DNA from: Acinetobacter sp. ANC 3781
GTDB taxonomy: Bacteria; Pseudomonadota; Gammaproteobacteria; Pseudomonadales; Moraxellaceae
DNA: 64,000 nucleotides
Assembly: GCF_004331285.1 (NCBI RefSeq)
Contig: NZ_SJOH01000001.1
Span: 1 to 64,000 of the forward strand
Direction of reading: 5' to 3'
The notes under the pieces were generated by a model, which did not search any database, was not told where the DNA came from, and worked only from the letters and a program-made list of their open reading frames with translations. Shown here one piece after another: positions 48,595-55,665 of this stretch (the stretch's first letter is position 1; every line of letters begins with the position of its first letter). Made by a program: the position numbers and the translations under genes.

Positions 48595-48806
48595 AAATTA
48601 AGAGTATTTTCCTGTTTCATAATTCATTTCACGTCTTAGCTAGACCTGTGTTATGAAATTTTATTCTTATAAAACAATTAGATTTACTCTCCCATAAGTA
48701 TGGGCATGTCTTCACAAGCAGAAAAGTTTCTTTTTATTACGACTTTTGCTCAATAGTCTCGATTCTCTAAAAACGCCATATAGTAGGTATTTTAAGGGAA
48801 TTGATT

Positions 48807-49157
48807 ATGTCGTCTCTAGGTTATTTGGAATTTGATGCAGCTGACAATCCCAGGTATTTAAAAAAAGTAGGCAATTGGGTGCTGACATTTTTAAATTCCA
48901 GAGATGAATTGATCAATATCCAACTTGCAATGACCAGTGTTCTTCCCCGCCAAGTGGGTGAAAACCTTCAGCCCCTTCGAATTATTATTGAGCAAACAGA
49001 AATTGAGAGTCGCTGGTTGATCCAGCAGATTGAATGTTATGACAGTACACAAGCTAAGGATGAAAAGTTTAGCTGTAATGATGAAATTGGAATTAAAGTC
49101 ATTCAAAGCATTATTCAAGAATTTAAAAAATATGATGTAGATATTGATTTGTTATAA
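48807..49157 (+). CDS. Unknown small protein (116 aa)
   Basis: This is an acidic, soluble-looking protein with no membrane segment: it starts SSLGYLEFDAADNPRYLKK and ends with a helix-rich IIQEFKKYDVDIDLL. AAGGGA 8 bases before ATG 48807 fixes the start. A terminator follows directly. No family recognised. Confidence 0.7.
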   Translation: MSSLGYLEFDAADNPRYLKKVGNWVLTFLNSRDELINIQLAMTSVLPRQVGENLQPLRIIIEQTEIESRWLIQQIECYDSTQAKDEKFSCNDEIGIKVIQSIIQEFKKYDVDIDLL

Positions 49158-49170
49158 GTTTTAGCCCTTG

Positions 49171-49193
49171 GCTCACTTCGGTGAGCTTTTTTT
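49171..49193 (+). terminator. Terminator after the 116-aa gene
   Basis: GCTCAC-TTCG-GTGAGC, a stem with a stable TTCG tetraloop, is followed by seven T's. Confidence 0.92.
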
Positions 49194-49334
49194 ATTTATT
49201 TCCTCAAGAAAGAATTACCTTTAGGTAAATATAAAGCAGATAAAATGGGGCTAATTTAAAAACCCACCCTGTTAATGAGTTCTTTGTATATCATGCTTTG
49301 ATTTGAATTCACCCAATCATTCACCATATTTGCG

Positions 49335-49556
49335 TCACTCGATAATCCGATAAATACTATCCGAATTACGACTTTCAAAGAGCAGCTCAATACTGGGACG
49401 TATAATTTCCCCCTCTATAATAATATGTTCAATTCTTTGAAATATTGAAAGCTTATTCAACTCAGTATTTTCAGGAAGATCCCGAAGTAATGCCTGCACT
49501 TCATGTATCTTACTAAACTGGTCTTTTACCTTTAGCTCAATCATTTGCGTCATCAA
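49335..49556 (-). CDS. Unknown small protein (73 aa)
   Basis: This small soluble protein is predicted helical (IELKVKDQFSKIHEVQALLR, then LSIFQRIEHIIIEGEI). No ribosome-binding site is obvious and an alternative ATG lies four codons in. It has no recognised family. The coding call rests on composition and clean length only. Confidence 0.5.
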   Translation of the reverse strand: MMTQMIELKVKDQFSKIHEVQALLRDLPENTELNKLSIFQRIEHIIIEGEIIRPSIELLFESRNSDSIYRIIE

Positions 49557-49768
49557 ATTTCTCTACTTATTTTATTTAACAGATCTTTTATAACATACCT
49601 TCTGCTATTAACATTCGTTAGAAATGTTAGATTTTTTGGCAATGTAATTTTTTATAAATAGATATTTGGAATTTATTTTAATTAATACAAACATATTAAT
49701 TAAACCTGTATTGCTGATGAGTTCATAGAGCAGTGTAGAGAGCTTTTCAAATCCAAGAAAATCAAAAT
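49557..49768. other. Spacer before the candidate small RNA
   Basis: AT-rich DNA with no frame separates the 73-aa gene from the end of the candidate RNA gene. It includes the presumed promoter of the 73-aa gene. Confidence 0.4.
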
Positions 49769-49904
49769 AAAAAAAGCCCACATTTCTGCGGGCTTTTATG
49801 TTGGAAGGCTAGTGCTGATTTCTTGTTTCAACCTAAGGTTGTAAACTCAACGAGCTGTCATTGATCCGTCCAACCTCTTTGTAGCGTCTTTAACGACCTA
49901 CTGT
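49769..49904 (-). ncRNA. Candidate small structured RNA (about 136 nt)
   Basis: Reading leftward, a near-consensus promoter ends at 49911 and an intrinsic terminator ends at 49769, with no frame between. The transcript would begin with a hairpin (GTAG-GTC ... GAC-G-CTAC, loop GTTAAA). A longer pairing of GTTGGA with TCCAAC encloses an inner CAACC-TTA-GGTTG hairpin, and the transcript finishes in GCCCGCA-GAAA-TGTGGGC plus seven T's. Acinetobacter genomes are reported to carry repeated small RNAs related to phage C4 antisense RNA; this could be such a member, but I cannot confirm that by eye. It lies next to the prophage relic. Confidence 0.6.
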
Positions 49905-49910
49905 AGAGTT

Positions 49911-49939
49911 AATATATTCCTGTAAGTTTTATCTAACAA
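49911..49939 (-). promoter_or_regulatory. Promoter of the candidate small RNA
   Basis: On the minus strand TTGTTA (49939-49934) and TATATT (49916-49911) are separated by exactly 17 bases. A start about 7 bases downstream (near 49904) fits the first RNA hairpin. Confidence 0.6.
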
Positions 49940-50179
49940 GACACGATTACATTTACAGGACAATTGTGCAAAAAAAATACTATTGATGATTATAAAATTT
50001 AGTAAATTATTAGCTAGCTTCCAACAAAGATCATTACTCATTTAAATCGAGTAAAATGCCTTAGGGTTTTTAATGAGTCTGACTCACTATTATTTCAATT
50101 AATTTTAAGTGACTTATATCGATCTCTTGGCAATAAAAAATTAAGTTTATTTATTAAAAATTATTTTTCTAGTTGTGGT
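49940..50179. other. Non-coding spacer
   Basis: About 240 AT-rich bases between the RNA promoter and the serine acetyltransferase relic. A short palindrome GAGTCTGACTC lies near 50077. Nothing else is seen. Confidence 0.35.
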
Positions 50180-50615
50180 TTCAATTTTATTTTCTGGCTG
50201 TGTTTATCCCATTCAAAATCGGTTATCCAATTTTCTATTATAAAAAGAAGAATACCGTATCGACATTCACTGCATCATTCAAATAGGGTATGGACTTCCT
50301 ATACACTCGCGGTGGTCCTGGTGATCATTCTGACTACCATTACTGATAACAACGTCAATCTTTCCACAATACAGGATCATTGGAGTAAATGACGGCGGTC
50401 AAGCAGCTATCCTTGATGACACTATTTATATTGAACCCAATATCTGTGTAATTGACAATATGCCTATTATTGGAAACCATACCACCCTTGGCGCAGGCAA
50501 TATGGTGATAAAAGATATTCCTGAAAATGCAACTGCAGTCGGTAACTATGCCAGAGTTATTAATTATAACCATGCTGGCAAATCAGTGAGCAGCCATTTG
50601 CCTGTAAAATTCTGA
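50180..50615 (+). pseudogene. Decayed serine O-acetyltransferase-like gene
   Basis: The last 125 codons or so still read as a left-handed beta-helix acetyltransferase: GVNDGGQAAILDDTIYIEPN, then ICVIDNMPIIGNHTTLGAG, then KDIPENATAVGNYARVI and a stop at 50613-50615. Upstream, pieces in other frames (IGYGLPIHSR, DNNVNLSTIQ) match the preceding part of the same fold. The start and catalytic region are lost or shifted. Relatives make O-acetylserine for cysteine or acetylate capsule sugars. Confidence 0.65.
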
Positions 50616-50620
50616 GCAAT

Positions 50621-50642
50621 AAAAAAGAAGGCTTTTGCCCTC
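50621..50642 (-). terminator. Terminator after the Rz-like gene
   Basis: On the minus strand GAGGGC-AAAA-GCCTTC (one G-T pair) is followed by TTTTTT, 12 bases past the Rz-like stop. Confidence 0.65.
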
Positions 50643-50653
50643 TTGTTCAATCT

Positions 50654-50863
50654 TTACATGATGGTGGCTTTTTCTGTTTGAGCCTGATCAATCGTATCTT
50701 CATAAGGTTTGATGGCTTTGGCCACACGTGAATCGCATGCAGCTTCAGCATCCTGAAGCTTTCCGCTTAAGTGGTTTGTATAAACTAACTGTCCAAGACA
50801 GATAAAAGAAAGGACCTCAATTGCGATCCAGTATTTGAATTTCCAAACTATTGTCCATATCAT
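50654..50863 (-). CDS. Rz-like inner-membrane spanin (prophage lysis)
   Basis: This 69-residue protein starts with one hydrophobic helix (FKYWIAIEVLSFICLGQLVY) and continues as a charged helix (GKLQDAEAACDSRVAKAIK), the layout of a short i-spanin that helps disrupt the outer membrane in lysis. AGAGG lies 9 bases before ATG 50863. It directly follows the endolysin relic, with whose original stop codon its start overlaps (ATGA). Shorter than most Rz proteins, so possibly truncated. It is an orphan without its phage. Confidence 0.55.
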   Translation of the reverse strand: MIWTIVWKFKYWIAIEVLSFICLGQLVYTNHLSGKLQDAEAACDSRVAKAIKPYEDTIDQAQTEKATIM

Positions 50864-50907
50864 CTGAGGGATACCTCTTTTTCTTTTGCGCAACAATCAA
50901 CTAAGCC

Positions 50908-51230
50908 TTACAAAATTTTACCACCACCTTTATTCCAAACAGTGAATTGCTCTGCAGCACCTTGATAATCGCCCGCATTCAATTTTTTAAGCAGTGTTGA
51001 TTTTTCAAAAGTAGCTGTGCCAATGTTGTATGTGAGCGATACAAGTGAATCAAACTGGTTTTGTGTAAGTGGCACTTTAACTAAATCATTAACTGTTTTT
51101 TCAAAGCGTTTTAGATCATGCGCTTTAAATTGTTTAGCTTGCTGCAGTGTACAGGTATCGCCTTACCGCTAAGTTCAGACATCAAACCTGAGTCAATAAT
51201 GAAGTTTGGTTTCTTTGTATATCCACCCAT
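50908..51230 (-). pseudogene. Fusion relic: start of phage replication-O-like gene joined to endolysin
   Basis: From ATG 51230 (AGAGG upstream) the frame reads MGGYTKKPNFIIDSGLMSEL, like the beginning of phage replication protein O. In another frame, from about 51160, it continues as a GH24 lysozyme-type endolysin: LQQAKQFKAHDLKRFEKTVN, then LTQNQFDSLVSLTYNIG and WNKGGGKIL. The endolysin then meets TAA at 50908-50910, but the same frame continues GLVDCCAKEKEVSLR to a TGA at 50860-50862. The relic thus records a large deletion, a frame break and a nonsense mutation. Confidence 0.7.
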
Positions 51231-51390
51231 AAAAACCTCTGAATCCCCAAAAAAAGCTTTGATAAACCTTAAAAATTTGTTGAACTTACTGCTATGTTCA
51301 TTTTCTTTTCGCTGTTGAATTTGAATTAAAAAGCCTGATCTCAGAAATTAGACTTTTTCTCGTTGTATAGCTGACAAATACTTTGCACAC

Positions 51391-51837
51391 TTATTTCATG
51401 GCTTTACGCAAAGACTGGATTTTGTGTTCAATCTCTTCCAGGATGCGATCCGTCTCATCCATTTCTGAAGGTGTCATCACACCATCTTCCAAAGCAGATA
51501 AAACCTGCTTATTTGCTGAACCGTTCCCGACATTTATTCCTAATAGCGATTCAAGAACACCCAGTTGATGATTTTTGCCTTCCGCCTGATCTACTGGAAC
51601 CAGCATGAAATCCAATTTATGCGCCCACACTTTTAAAGAAATGGGGTTTTGGGTGTAACTCAACATTGCTTCAAATGCTTTTAGACTCGGCAAACGGTTT
51701 TCCATATTTGGATTGGCATAATTCAAAATCGTGTTATGAGATACGCCTATCACATCAGCAATTTCTTTCGGAGTAATAACGTTAGATTGATACACCATCT
51801 TGTGTAAAGCAATTTTAGTTTCTTTCGATATATTCAT
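51391..51837 (-). CDS. Phage CII-like regulatory protein
   Basis: The 148-residue protein has an N-terminal helix-turn-helix (TPKEIADVIGVSHNTILNYA, about residues 22-41) and a long helical C-terminal part with ETDRILEEIEHKIQSLRKAM. It resembles the phage CII/CP76 group. It lies 18 bases after the frame-corrected end of the Cro-like gene and in the same direction, as cII follows cro in lambda. In lambda CII activates repressor synthesis; the same role is inferred here from position. Confidence 0.65.
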   Translation of the reverse strand: MNISKETKIALHKMVYQSNVITPKEIADVIGVSHNTILNYANPNMENRLPSLKAFEAMLSYTQNPISLKVWAHKLDFMLVPVDQAEGKNHQLGVLESLLGINVGNGSANKQVLSALEDGVMTPSEMDETDRILEEIEHKIQSLRKAMK

Positions 51838-51855
51838 GTGAATCCTTGAATTTTT

Positions 51856-52070
51856 TCACGTTTCCTTGAAACGATAATCTGGTGATAATTGGTTTAAGCG
51901 GTTAAGGTTTCCAAATTTGCCTTTACTCTGGATCTGAAGGATTGCTTGAGTTGATGCTAGAATTTCATAAGAGCGCCATTTACTAATTGCTCCACGTGTT
52001 TTTTTAAAACTCGCGCTAGATTCGCATCACTCTCTGCTCCGTAATGGTCCTTAACCTCATCTACGGTCAT
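51856..52070 (-). pseudogene. Cro/YdaS-like repressor gene with a frameshift at an A7 run
   Basis: From ATG 52070 (AAGGTG 6 bases upstream) the frame reads MTVDEVKDHYGAESDANLAR then VLKK and then drifts to a stop at 51957. If the reading slips back one base at the run of seven A (51999-52005), it continues TRGAISKWRSYEILASTQAI then LQIQSKGKFGNLN and stops at 51856-51858. The result is a normal 71-residue Cro/YdaS-type helix-turn-helix protein. The heptamer A-AAA-AAA is in the right phase for a -1 slip, so the gene may be broken, a sequencing artefact, or expressed by slippage. Confidence 0.65.
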
Positions 52071-52094
52071 ATCGTTCACCTTAATAAATCAAAA

Positions 52095-52155
52095 GTTTCT
52101 CCAAGTAAACAATAAGTTTCTTTTTGGGTCGATAATCTTGTTTACTATTGGAAAC
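52095..52155. promoter_or_regulatory. Operator cluster between cro-like and cI-like genes (OR-like)
   Basis: Two 16-base sites share the pattern GTTT(C/A)(T/C)-N4-(G)(T/G)AAAC: GTTTCT-CCAA-GTAAAC at 52095-52110 and GTTTAC-TATT-GGAAAC at 52140-52155. A half-site GTTTCTTTTT lies between at 52116. They sit in the divergent promoter region of the two phage repressors, where lambda has OR1-3. The same pattern recurs at 57.1 kb. Confidence 0.65.
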
Positions 52156-52162
52156 AAAAGTT

Positions 52163-52906
52163 ATGGGTATTTATGCAATGAGCAGCGTTTCTGAACGTAT
52201 CTTGATGAGAATGAAGGAACTTAACCTTCAGCAAGTTGATTTGATTGGAGCTACTGGCCTTAGCAAAGGCACGGTCTCTAAATGGATCTCGGGTATGAAT
52301 ACGCCGAGCGGTAAGAATATTACCTCTCTTGCAAGAGCCTTAAAAACATCACCTGAATGGATTTTAGATGGAGTATCAGCTTCCGAAAAAAGCAATGCAG
52401 ATATAGCTAAGATGGAAGTTGGCATATATCAGGATGGAGACCCGATTCCAGATGGGTATATTGCTATTGATTATTATGATGATGTATTTGTTAGTGCAGG
52501 AAATGGTTACTTGAATCTAGAAAAACCAAGTGATAATAAAATGTTATTTCCTGTTGACCTGATTAAAGAGTGTAATGTCGAATCCTCTACAACCAAAGTA
52601 ATTCACGTTCGTGGCGAAAGCATGTTTCCTAAATTGAAGGATGGACAAGCCATATCAATTGATATGTCTGCCAGAACTATTTATGACGGTGAAATTTATG
52701 CTTTTCAGGTTGGAGATGACACCAAAATTAAATATCTATTCAATTGGAATGAGCAAGGCAAAGGTGGGTTTAAGGCTGTCTCAGCAAATTCTGATAAAAA
52801 TCAATTCCCCGATGAGTACTACTCTCCCCATCGCATTGAATCGGAAGGTCTATCTATATTGGGTCAATATTGGTGGAAACAGGTTGTAAAGCGAATTCGA
52901 CGCTAA
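52163..52906 (+). CDS. CI-like prophage repressor (HTH plus S24 LexA-type peptidase)
   Basis: The N-terminal HTH (LQQVDLIGATGLSKGTVSKW, about residue 20-40 from ATG 52178) binds DNA. The C-terminal S24 domain has the catalytic Ser in VRGESMFPKLKDG and the Lys in DDTKIKYLF; an Ala-Gly pair (VSAGNG) is a plausible self-cleavage site. It should maintain lysogeny and be cleaved in the SOS response. Start choice: ATG 52163 (GGAAAC upstream), ATG 52178 (MSSVSERIL, the usual family start) or a TTG at 52148 inside the operator; I give the first ATG. It appears intact although the phage around it is not. Confidence 0.85.
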   Translation: MGIYAMSSVSERILMRMKELNLQQVDLIGATGLSKGTVSKWISGMNTPSGKNITSLARALKTSPEWILDGVSASEKSNADIAKMEVGIYQDGDPIPDGYIAIDYYDDVFVSAGNGYLNLEKPSDNKMLFPVDLIKECNVESSTTKVIHVRGESMFPKLKDGQAISIDMSARTIYDGEIYAFQVGDDTKIKYLFNWNEQGKGGFKAVSANSDKNQFPDEYYSPHRIESEGLSILGQYWWKQVVKRIRR

Positions 52907-53046
52907 TAAAAACTGATACCCATACACTTAAACCGAAACGGCTTTGATCGACTGCTGGCTAGTTGGAAAAGTTGTTGGCTTGTATAGAAAATTTTAATAA
53001 ACAAAAAGCCGCTATATTCGGCCTATTCACGTAATGAGAATGATTA

Positions 53047-53373
53047 ATGAGTAAAGAATATAATTCCCTTGAGATAAGTAAATACAGCGAGCTAAGCAGT
53101 GATGAGCAAAATGCTATTCATAAAATGCTTATCTCTTATGTACGTACAAATGATTTCTACAATATTGTCCTACTCCATGATAGTGATCCTTACGACTTGG
53201 TCAAACTTGTAAGTATTAGCTTCGAGAATCAAGATGCTGCAATCTGGGTTCACTTTGAGACTATTACTGCTGAGAGACTGACCATGCCTCTCGATTTTAT
53301 TTCAAGAATAGAATTATGTAATGAGAAAGAACTTTCAAATGCTACGAACCTGAGGCGATTTGAGTTTTTTTAG
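53047..53373 (+). CDS. Unknown prophage accessory protein (108 aa)
   Basis: This small acidic soluble protein includes VSISFENQDAAIWVHFETIT and ends RRFEFF. No signal peptide, membrane segment or known motif is seen. It lies 140 bases after the cI-like gene in the same direction, in the interval between the two operator clusters where lambda carries rex. Function unknown; exclusion or host-modifying roles are possible by position only. Confidence 0.65.
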   Translation: MSKEYNSLEISKYSELSSDEQNAIHKMLISYVRTNDFYNIVLLHDSDPYDLVKLVSISFENQDAAIWVHFETITAERLTMPLDFISRIELCNEKELSNATNLRRFEFF

Positions 53374-53471
53374 GTTGTCTCTGGATGTTTGAAAAGCGAG
53401 TCACCGGTGAGTTGGGGTGCTGACTTTTAAAATAATAAAAGCCGCAATCCTAGCCAAAACTTTTAGCGCGG

Positions 53472-53609
53472 ATGGAGGAAAATGTTCATCTACTTAGCAA
53501 AGAGATCTTATCCAAATCTAATATTAAAATTTATGCTTTTCATTCTGAAGATGGAGGTGCATCAAGAATATTTGAAATATTAAAGGTAGGTCAGTATTCC
53601 GTTTTTTAA
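53472..53609 (+). CDS. Possible 45-aa peptide or gene remnant
   Basis: An open frame from ATG 53472 reads MEENVHLLSKEILSKSNIKI and ends GQYSVF just before a terminator. It has the look of a protein end and no good ribosome-binding site; an overlapping frame from ATG 53482 has GGAGG in front but is only 33 codons. I cannot tell a real small gene from a relic. Confidence 0.25.
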   Translation: MEENVHLLSKEILSKSNIKIYAFHSEDGGASRIFEILKVGQYSVF

Positions 53610-53612
53610 ATC

Positions 53613-53640
53613 AACCCATCACTGTGATGGGTTTTCTTTT
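53613..53640 (+). terminator. Terminator (first of four similar ones)
   Basis: AACCCATCAC and its near-complement TGTGATGGGTT form the stem, followed by TTCTTTT. The motif TGATGGGTTTTCTTTT recurs at 54.85 and 57.08 kb, with a related one at 55.46 kb. Confidence 0.8.
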
Positions 53641-53688
53641 CTCAACTTTCCCTTATAATTCATTCACCCATAACTAGAAAAATCAATT

Positions 53689-54033
53689 ATGAAAACTAAA
53701 ATATTTATAACTACTCTTTTCCTTATCTCTCTTACTGGCTGTGAAAAATCCAAGCCGACAACATCCGAGCCATCGAGTGATACCACTATCACAGCTCAAT
53801 TTGAGCAATCAAATGATAAAATCCATCAATTTATAGACCAACTCGACGATCCAGATACTCCGCAAGATGTTCGTATTCAGATTCTATATAAAGACTACTC
53901 TACTGAATACAAAACCAATTACCTGCCATCACTAATGAAGCTATCACCAGGTGAATACACGGAAGGTAAATTGATAAATGATTTAGACATAGCATTAGGT
54001 TATTACAAGAAAAAAGACAATATTCAATGTTAA
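53689..54033 (+). CDS. Small prophage lipoprotein, copy A (114 aa)
   Basis: A lipoprotein signal peptide (MKTKIFITTLFLISLTGC, Cys at 18) is followed by a Ser/Thr-rich linker and a helical domain with TEYKTNYLPSLMKLSPGEY and DLDIALGYYKKKDNIQC at the very end. A TATAAT box at 53654-53659 and leader TAACTAGAAAAAT precede it. It is paralogous to the lipoprotein at 55.1 kb in its C-terminal half, and the leaders also match. Free-standing promoter and terminator mark it as an independent unit (a moron). Surface lipoproteins in this position sometimes block superinfection, but that is only a hypothesis here. Confidence 0.75.
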   Translation: MKTKIFITTLFLISLTGCEKSKPTTSEPSSDTTITAQFEQSNDKIHQFIDQLDDPDTPQDVRIQILYKDYSTEYKTNYLPSLMKLSPGEYTEGKLINDLDIALGYYKKKDNIQC

Positions 54034-54840
54034 AATTGAACTATATTTCTATAATCAATATTGATGAAGTACTGAATGCTCAAGACCGAATTTTTAGTGG
54101 GCTTTCTATATGTAACTATATTAATTCTAAAAGACTTAAAAGATAACTTCTCAAAAAACAGATCAATTAATAAATAGAAAATGAAAACTCGAAGAGGGAA
54201 TAATTTTTCGATTATGACAAAAGAAAACTGCACTTAAAATTAAGCATAAAAGTGCACTTACTGTAAGCTGAAATGGTCTCATTTTCTTTATTATAAAGTT
54301 AAAAAAGTACCAGTAAAGCTACATCAAAATCTCAAAAAATCAATTGCTTATTTTTTATTTTATGTGATTAGTTTAGTATTTTTAAGTAAATAAAAAACAT
54401 TTATTAAAAAATTAAACTAACATATATTACCAGTTTCTTATGGAATTCACTTCTCGGCAAACCTCTGTTTGATTGCGAAAATTGAGCGAATGAGGATATG
54501 GTAGATCCTTTTTAAGCAGGTCTTTGAAGGTATATGTTTTTTCTCTTCTATAGCCTCTATGCTTGAGGTTCGACCATTACGTTAATATCTGATTTATTAC
54601 ATCCCGCCATTCTCACTATCATAGATAGTACTATTTTCTTTTTATTGAATACCCCTTGACCACAAGAAACCTTACACTAATTTTTAATATAGGAACTTTT
54701 TCAATACTGTTTTTTAATGTTATTTTTACATTAATTATTCAACTTTTTTAGTAATATCATCGAAAGAAATTCATTACTATTTCATAATCCAAATCCCTTA
54801 TCGATACGAGGTTTTTTTACCAAAAAATCACTCTTATTTC

Positions 54841-54868
54841 ACCCCCCTTCTGATGGGTTTTCTTTTTT
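54841..54868 (+). terminator. Imperfect terminator (orphan)
   Basis: ACCC and GGGT pair weakly, followed by TTTCTTTTTT. It matches the TGATGGGTTTTCTTTT motif of the neighbouring terminators but no gene precedes it. Confidence 0.4.
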
Positions 54869-55067
54869 CTGTTAAAAATAAAGATATATTTCATATATAC
54901 CTTTAGATTATACTGATTGAGTACTCAACTATCTAATTACATTATGATATTTAATCTTTTCTTACTTATAGTGAATATTCTCGCCATAGTGGGAATAGTT
55001 TTATTTTTTAATAAAAAATAAAAAACTTAAACACAGCTTAAAAGTGGGTTTTTTATTGATTTAAGTT

Positions 55068-55102
55068 TATAATTCAAGCTCTAATAACTAAAAAATATAG
55101 TC
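55068..55102 (+). promoter_or_regulatory. Promoter and leader shared with lipoprotein copy A
   Basis: TATAATTCA at 55068 followed by TAACTAAAAAAT before ATG 55103 mirrors TATAATTCA at 53654 followed by TAACTAGAAAAAT before ATG 53689. The matching -10 and leader support a common origin of the two units. Confidence 0.55.
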
Positions 55103-55438
55103 ATGAAGAAGGCAGTACTTACTACCCTACTCTTAGTGTTGAATTTAACTGCTTGCGAAGAACACAAGTTAGACTCGATTGATTCGCCCTTACATTCTAC
55201 TTCGTTTGATAGACCAGAAAGTCTTTTCAGCGTGTATATAGAAAAATTAGACTCTGAGTTTAACCACCCAAAGGTTCAATATCGTAATCTATGTAGCGGT
55301 TATTCTTATGATTATAAAACTAATTATTTACCCAATTTACTCAAGTTTGCTTCTAATAATTATGATGAGTTAGGCCTTATAGCTGACTTAAATATAGTTT
55401 TGGAAAATTACAAAAGCACAGGGATAACTCGCTGTTAA
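55103..55438 (+). CDS. Small prophage lipoprotein, copy B (111 aa)
   Basis: The lipoprotein signal is MKKAVLTTLLLVLNLTAC (Cys at 18). The C-terminal half aligns with copy A: YDYKTNYLPNLLKFASNNY, DLNIVLENYKSTGITRC, both ending in a Cys. The middle region has diverged fully and this copy has an extra Cys (NLCSGYSY). Two paralogues held in one relic suggest selection for what they do or a recombination-driven pair. Function unknown. Confidence 0.75.
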   Translation: MKKAVLTTLLLVLNLTACEEHKLDSIDSPLHSTSFDRPESLFSVYIEKLDSEFNHPKVQYRNLCSGYSYDYKTNYLPNLLKFASNNYDELGLIADLNIVLENYKSTGITRC

Positions 55439-55456
55439 CATCTTAAGAATTTTATA

Positions 55457-55484
55457 AAACCCACCATTGAGTGGGTTTTCTTTT
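55457..55484 (+). terminator. Terminator of lipoprotein copy B
   Basis: AAAACCCAC and GTGGGTTTT pair around CATTGA, followed by CTTTT. Confidence 0.85.
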
Positions 55485-55665
55485 GTCTCATCAAATAATG
55501 AACAGTCCCGCTTTTATTAGTGGAATATTCAGTAATTTCAGGTAGAGTAAATTCAACGTTTAAAGCTTTTTTAAAGACCACTTACCTTCATATTGTCTTA
55601 TAAGACCGTAATTTAGATTTTGGAATACAGACACCTAACCTGAATGCATAAAAGATAGGCCTATA

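Larger units (their letters stand above)
54034..55102. other. Gene-poor, AT-rich spacer between the two lipoprotein genes
   Basis: About 1.07 kb without a credible frame. It contains an imperfect terminator at 54841-54868 (ACCC ... GGGTTTTCTTTTTT) similar to those flanking the other accessory genes, which suggests a third cassette has been lost here. A TATAAT at 55068-55073 is the promoter of the next lipoprotein. Confidence 0.45.

Noticed and set aside
51860-51872. Palindrome GTTTC-CTT-GAAAC near the end of the cro-like gene as a further repressor operator
   Set aside because: It is 13 bases long, lies inside coding sequence and differs in spacing from the 16-base sites, so I did not add it to the operator set.
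54030-54233. Minus-strand open frame of 67 codons after lipoprotein copy A
   Set aside because: It has AT-driven composition, no ribosome-binding site, and overlaps the lipoprotein stop; no protein-like motif.
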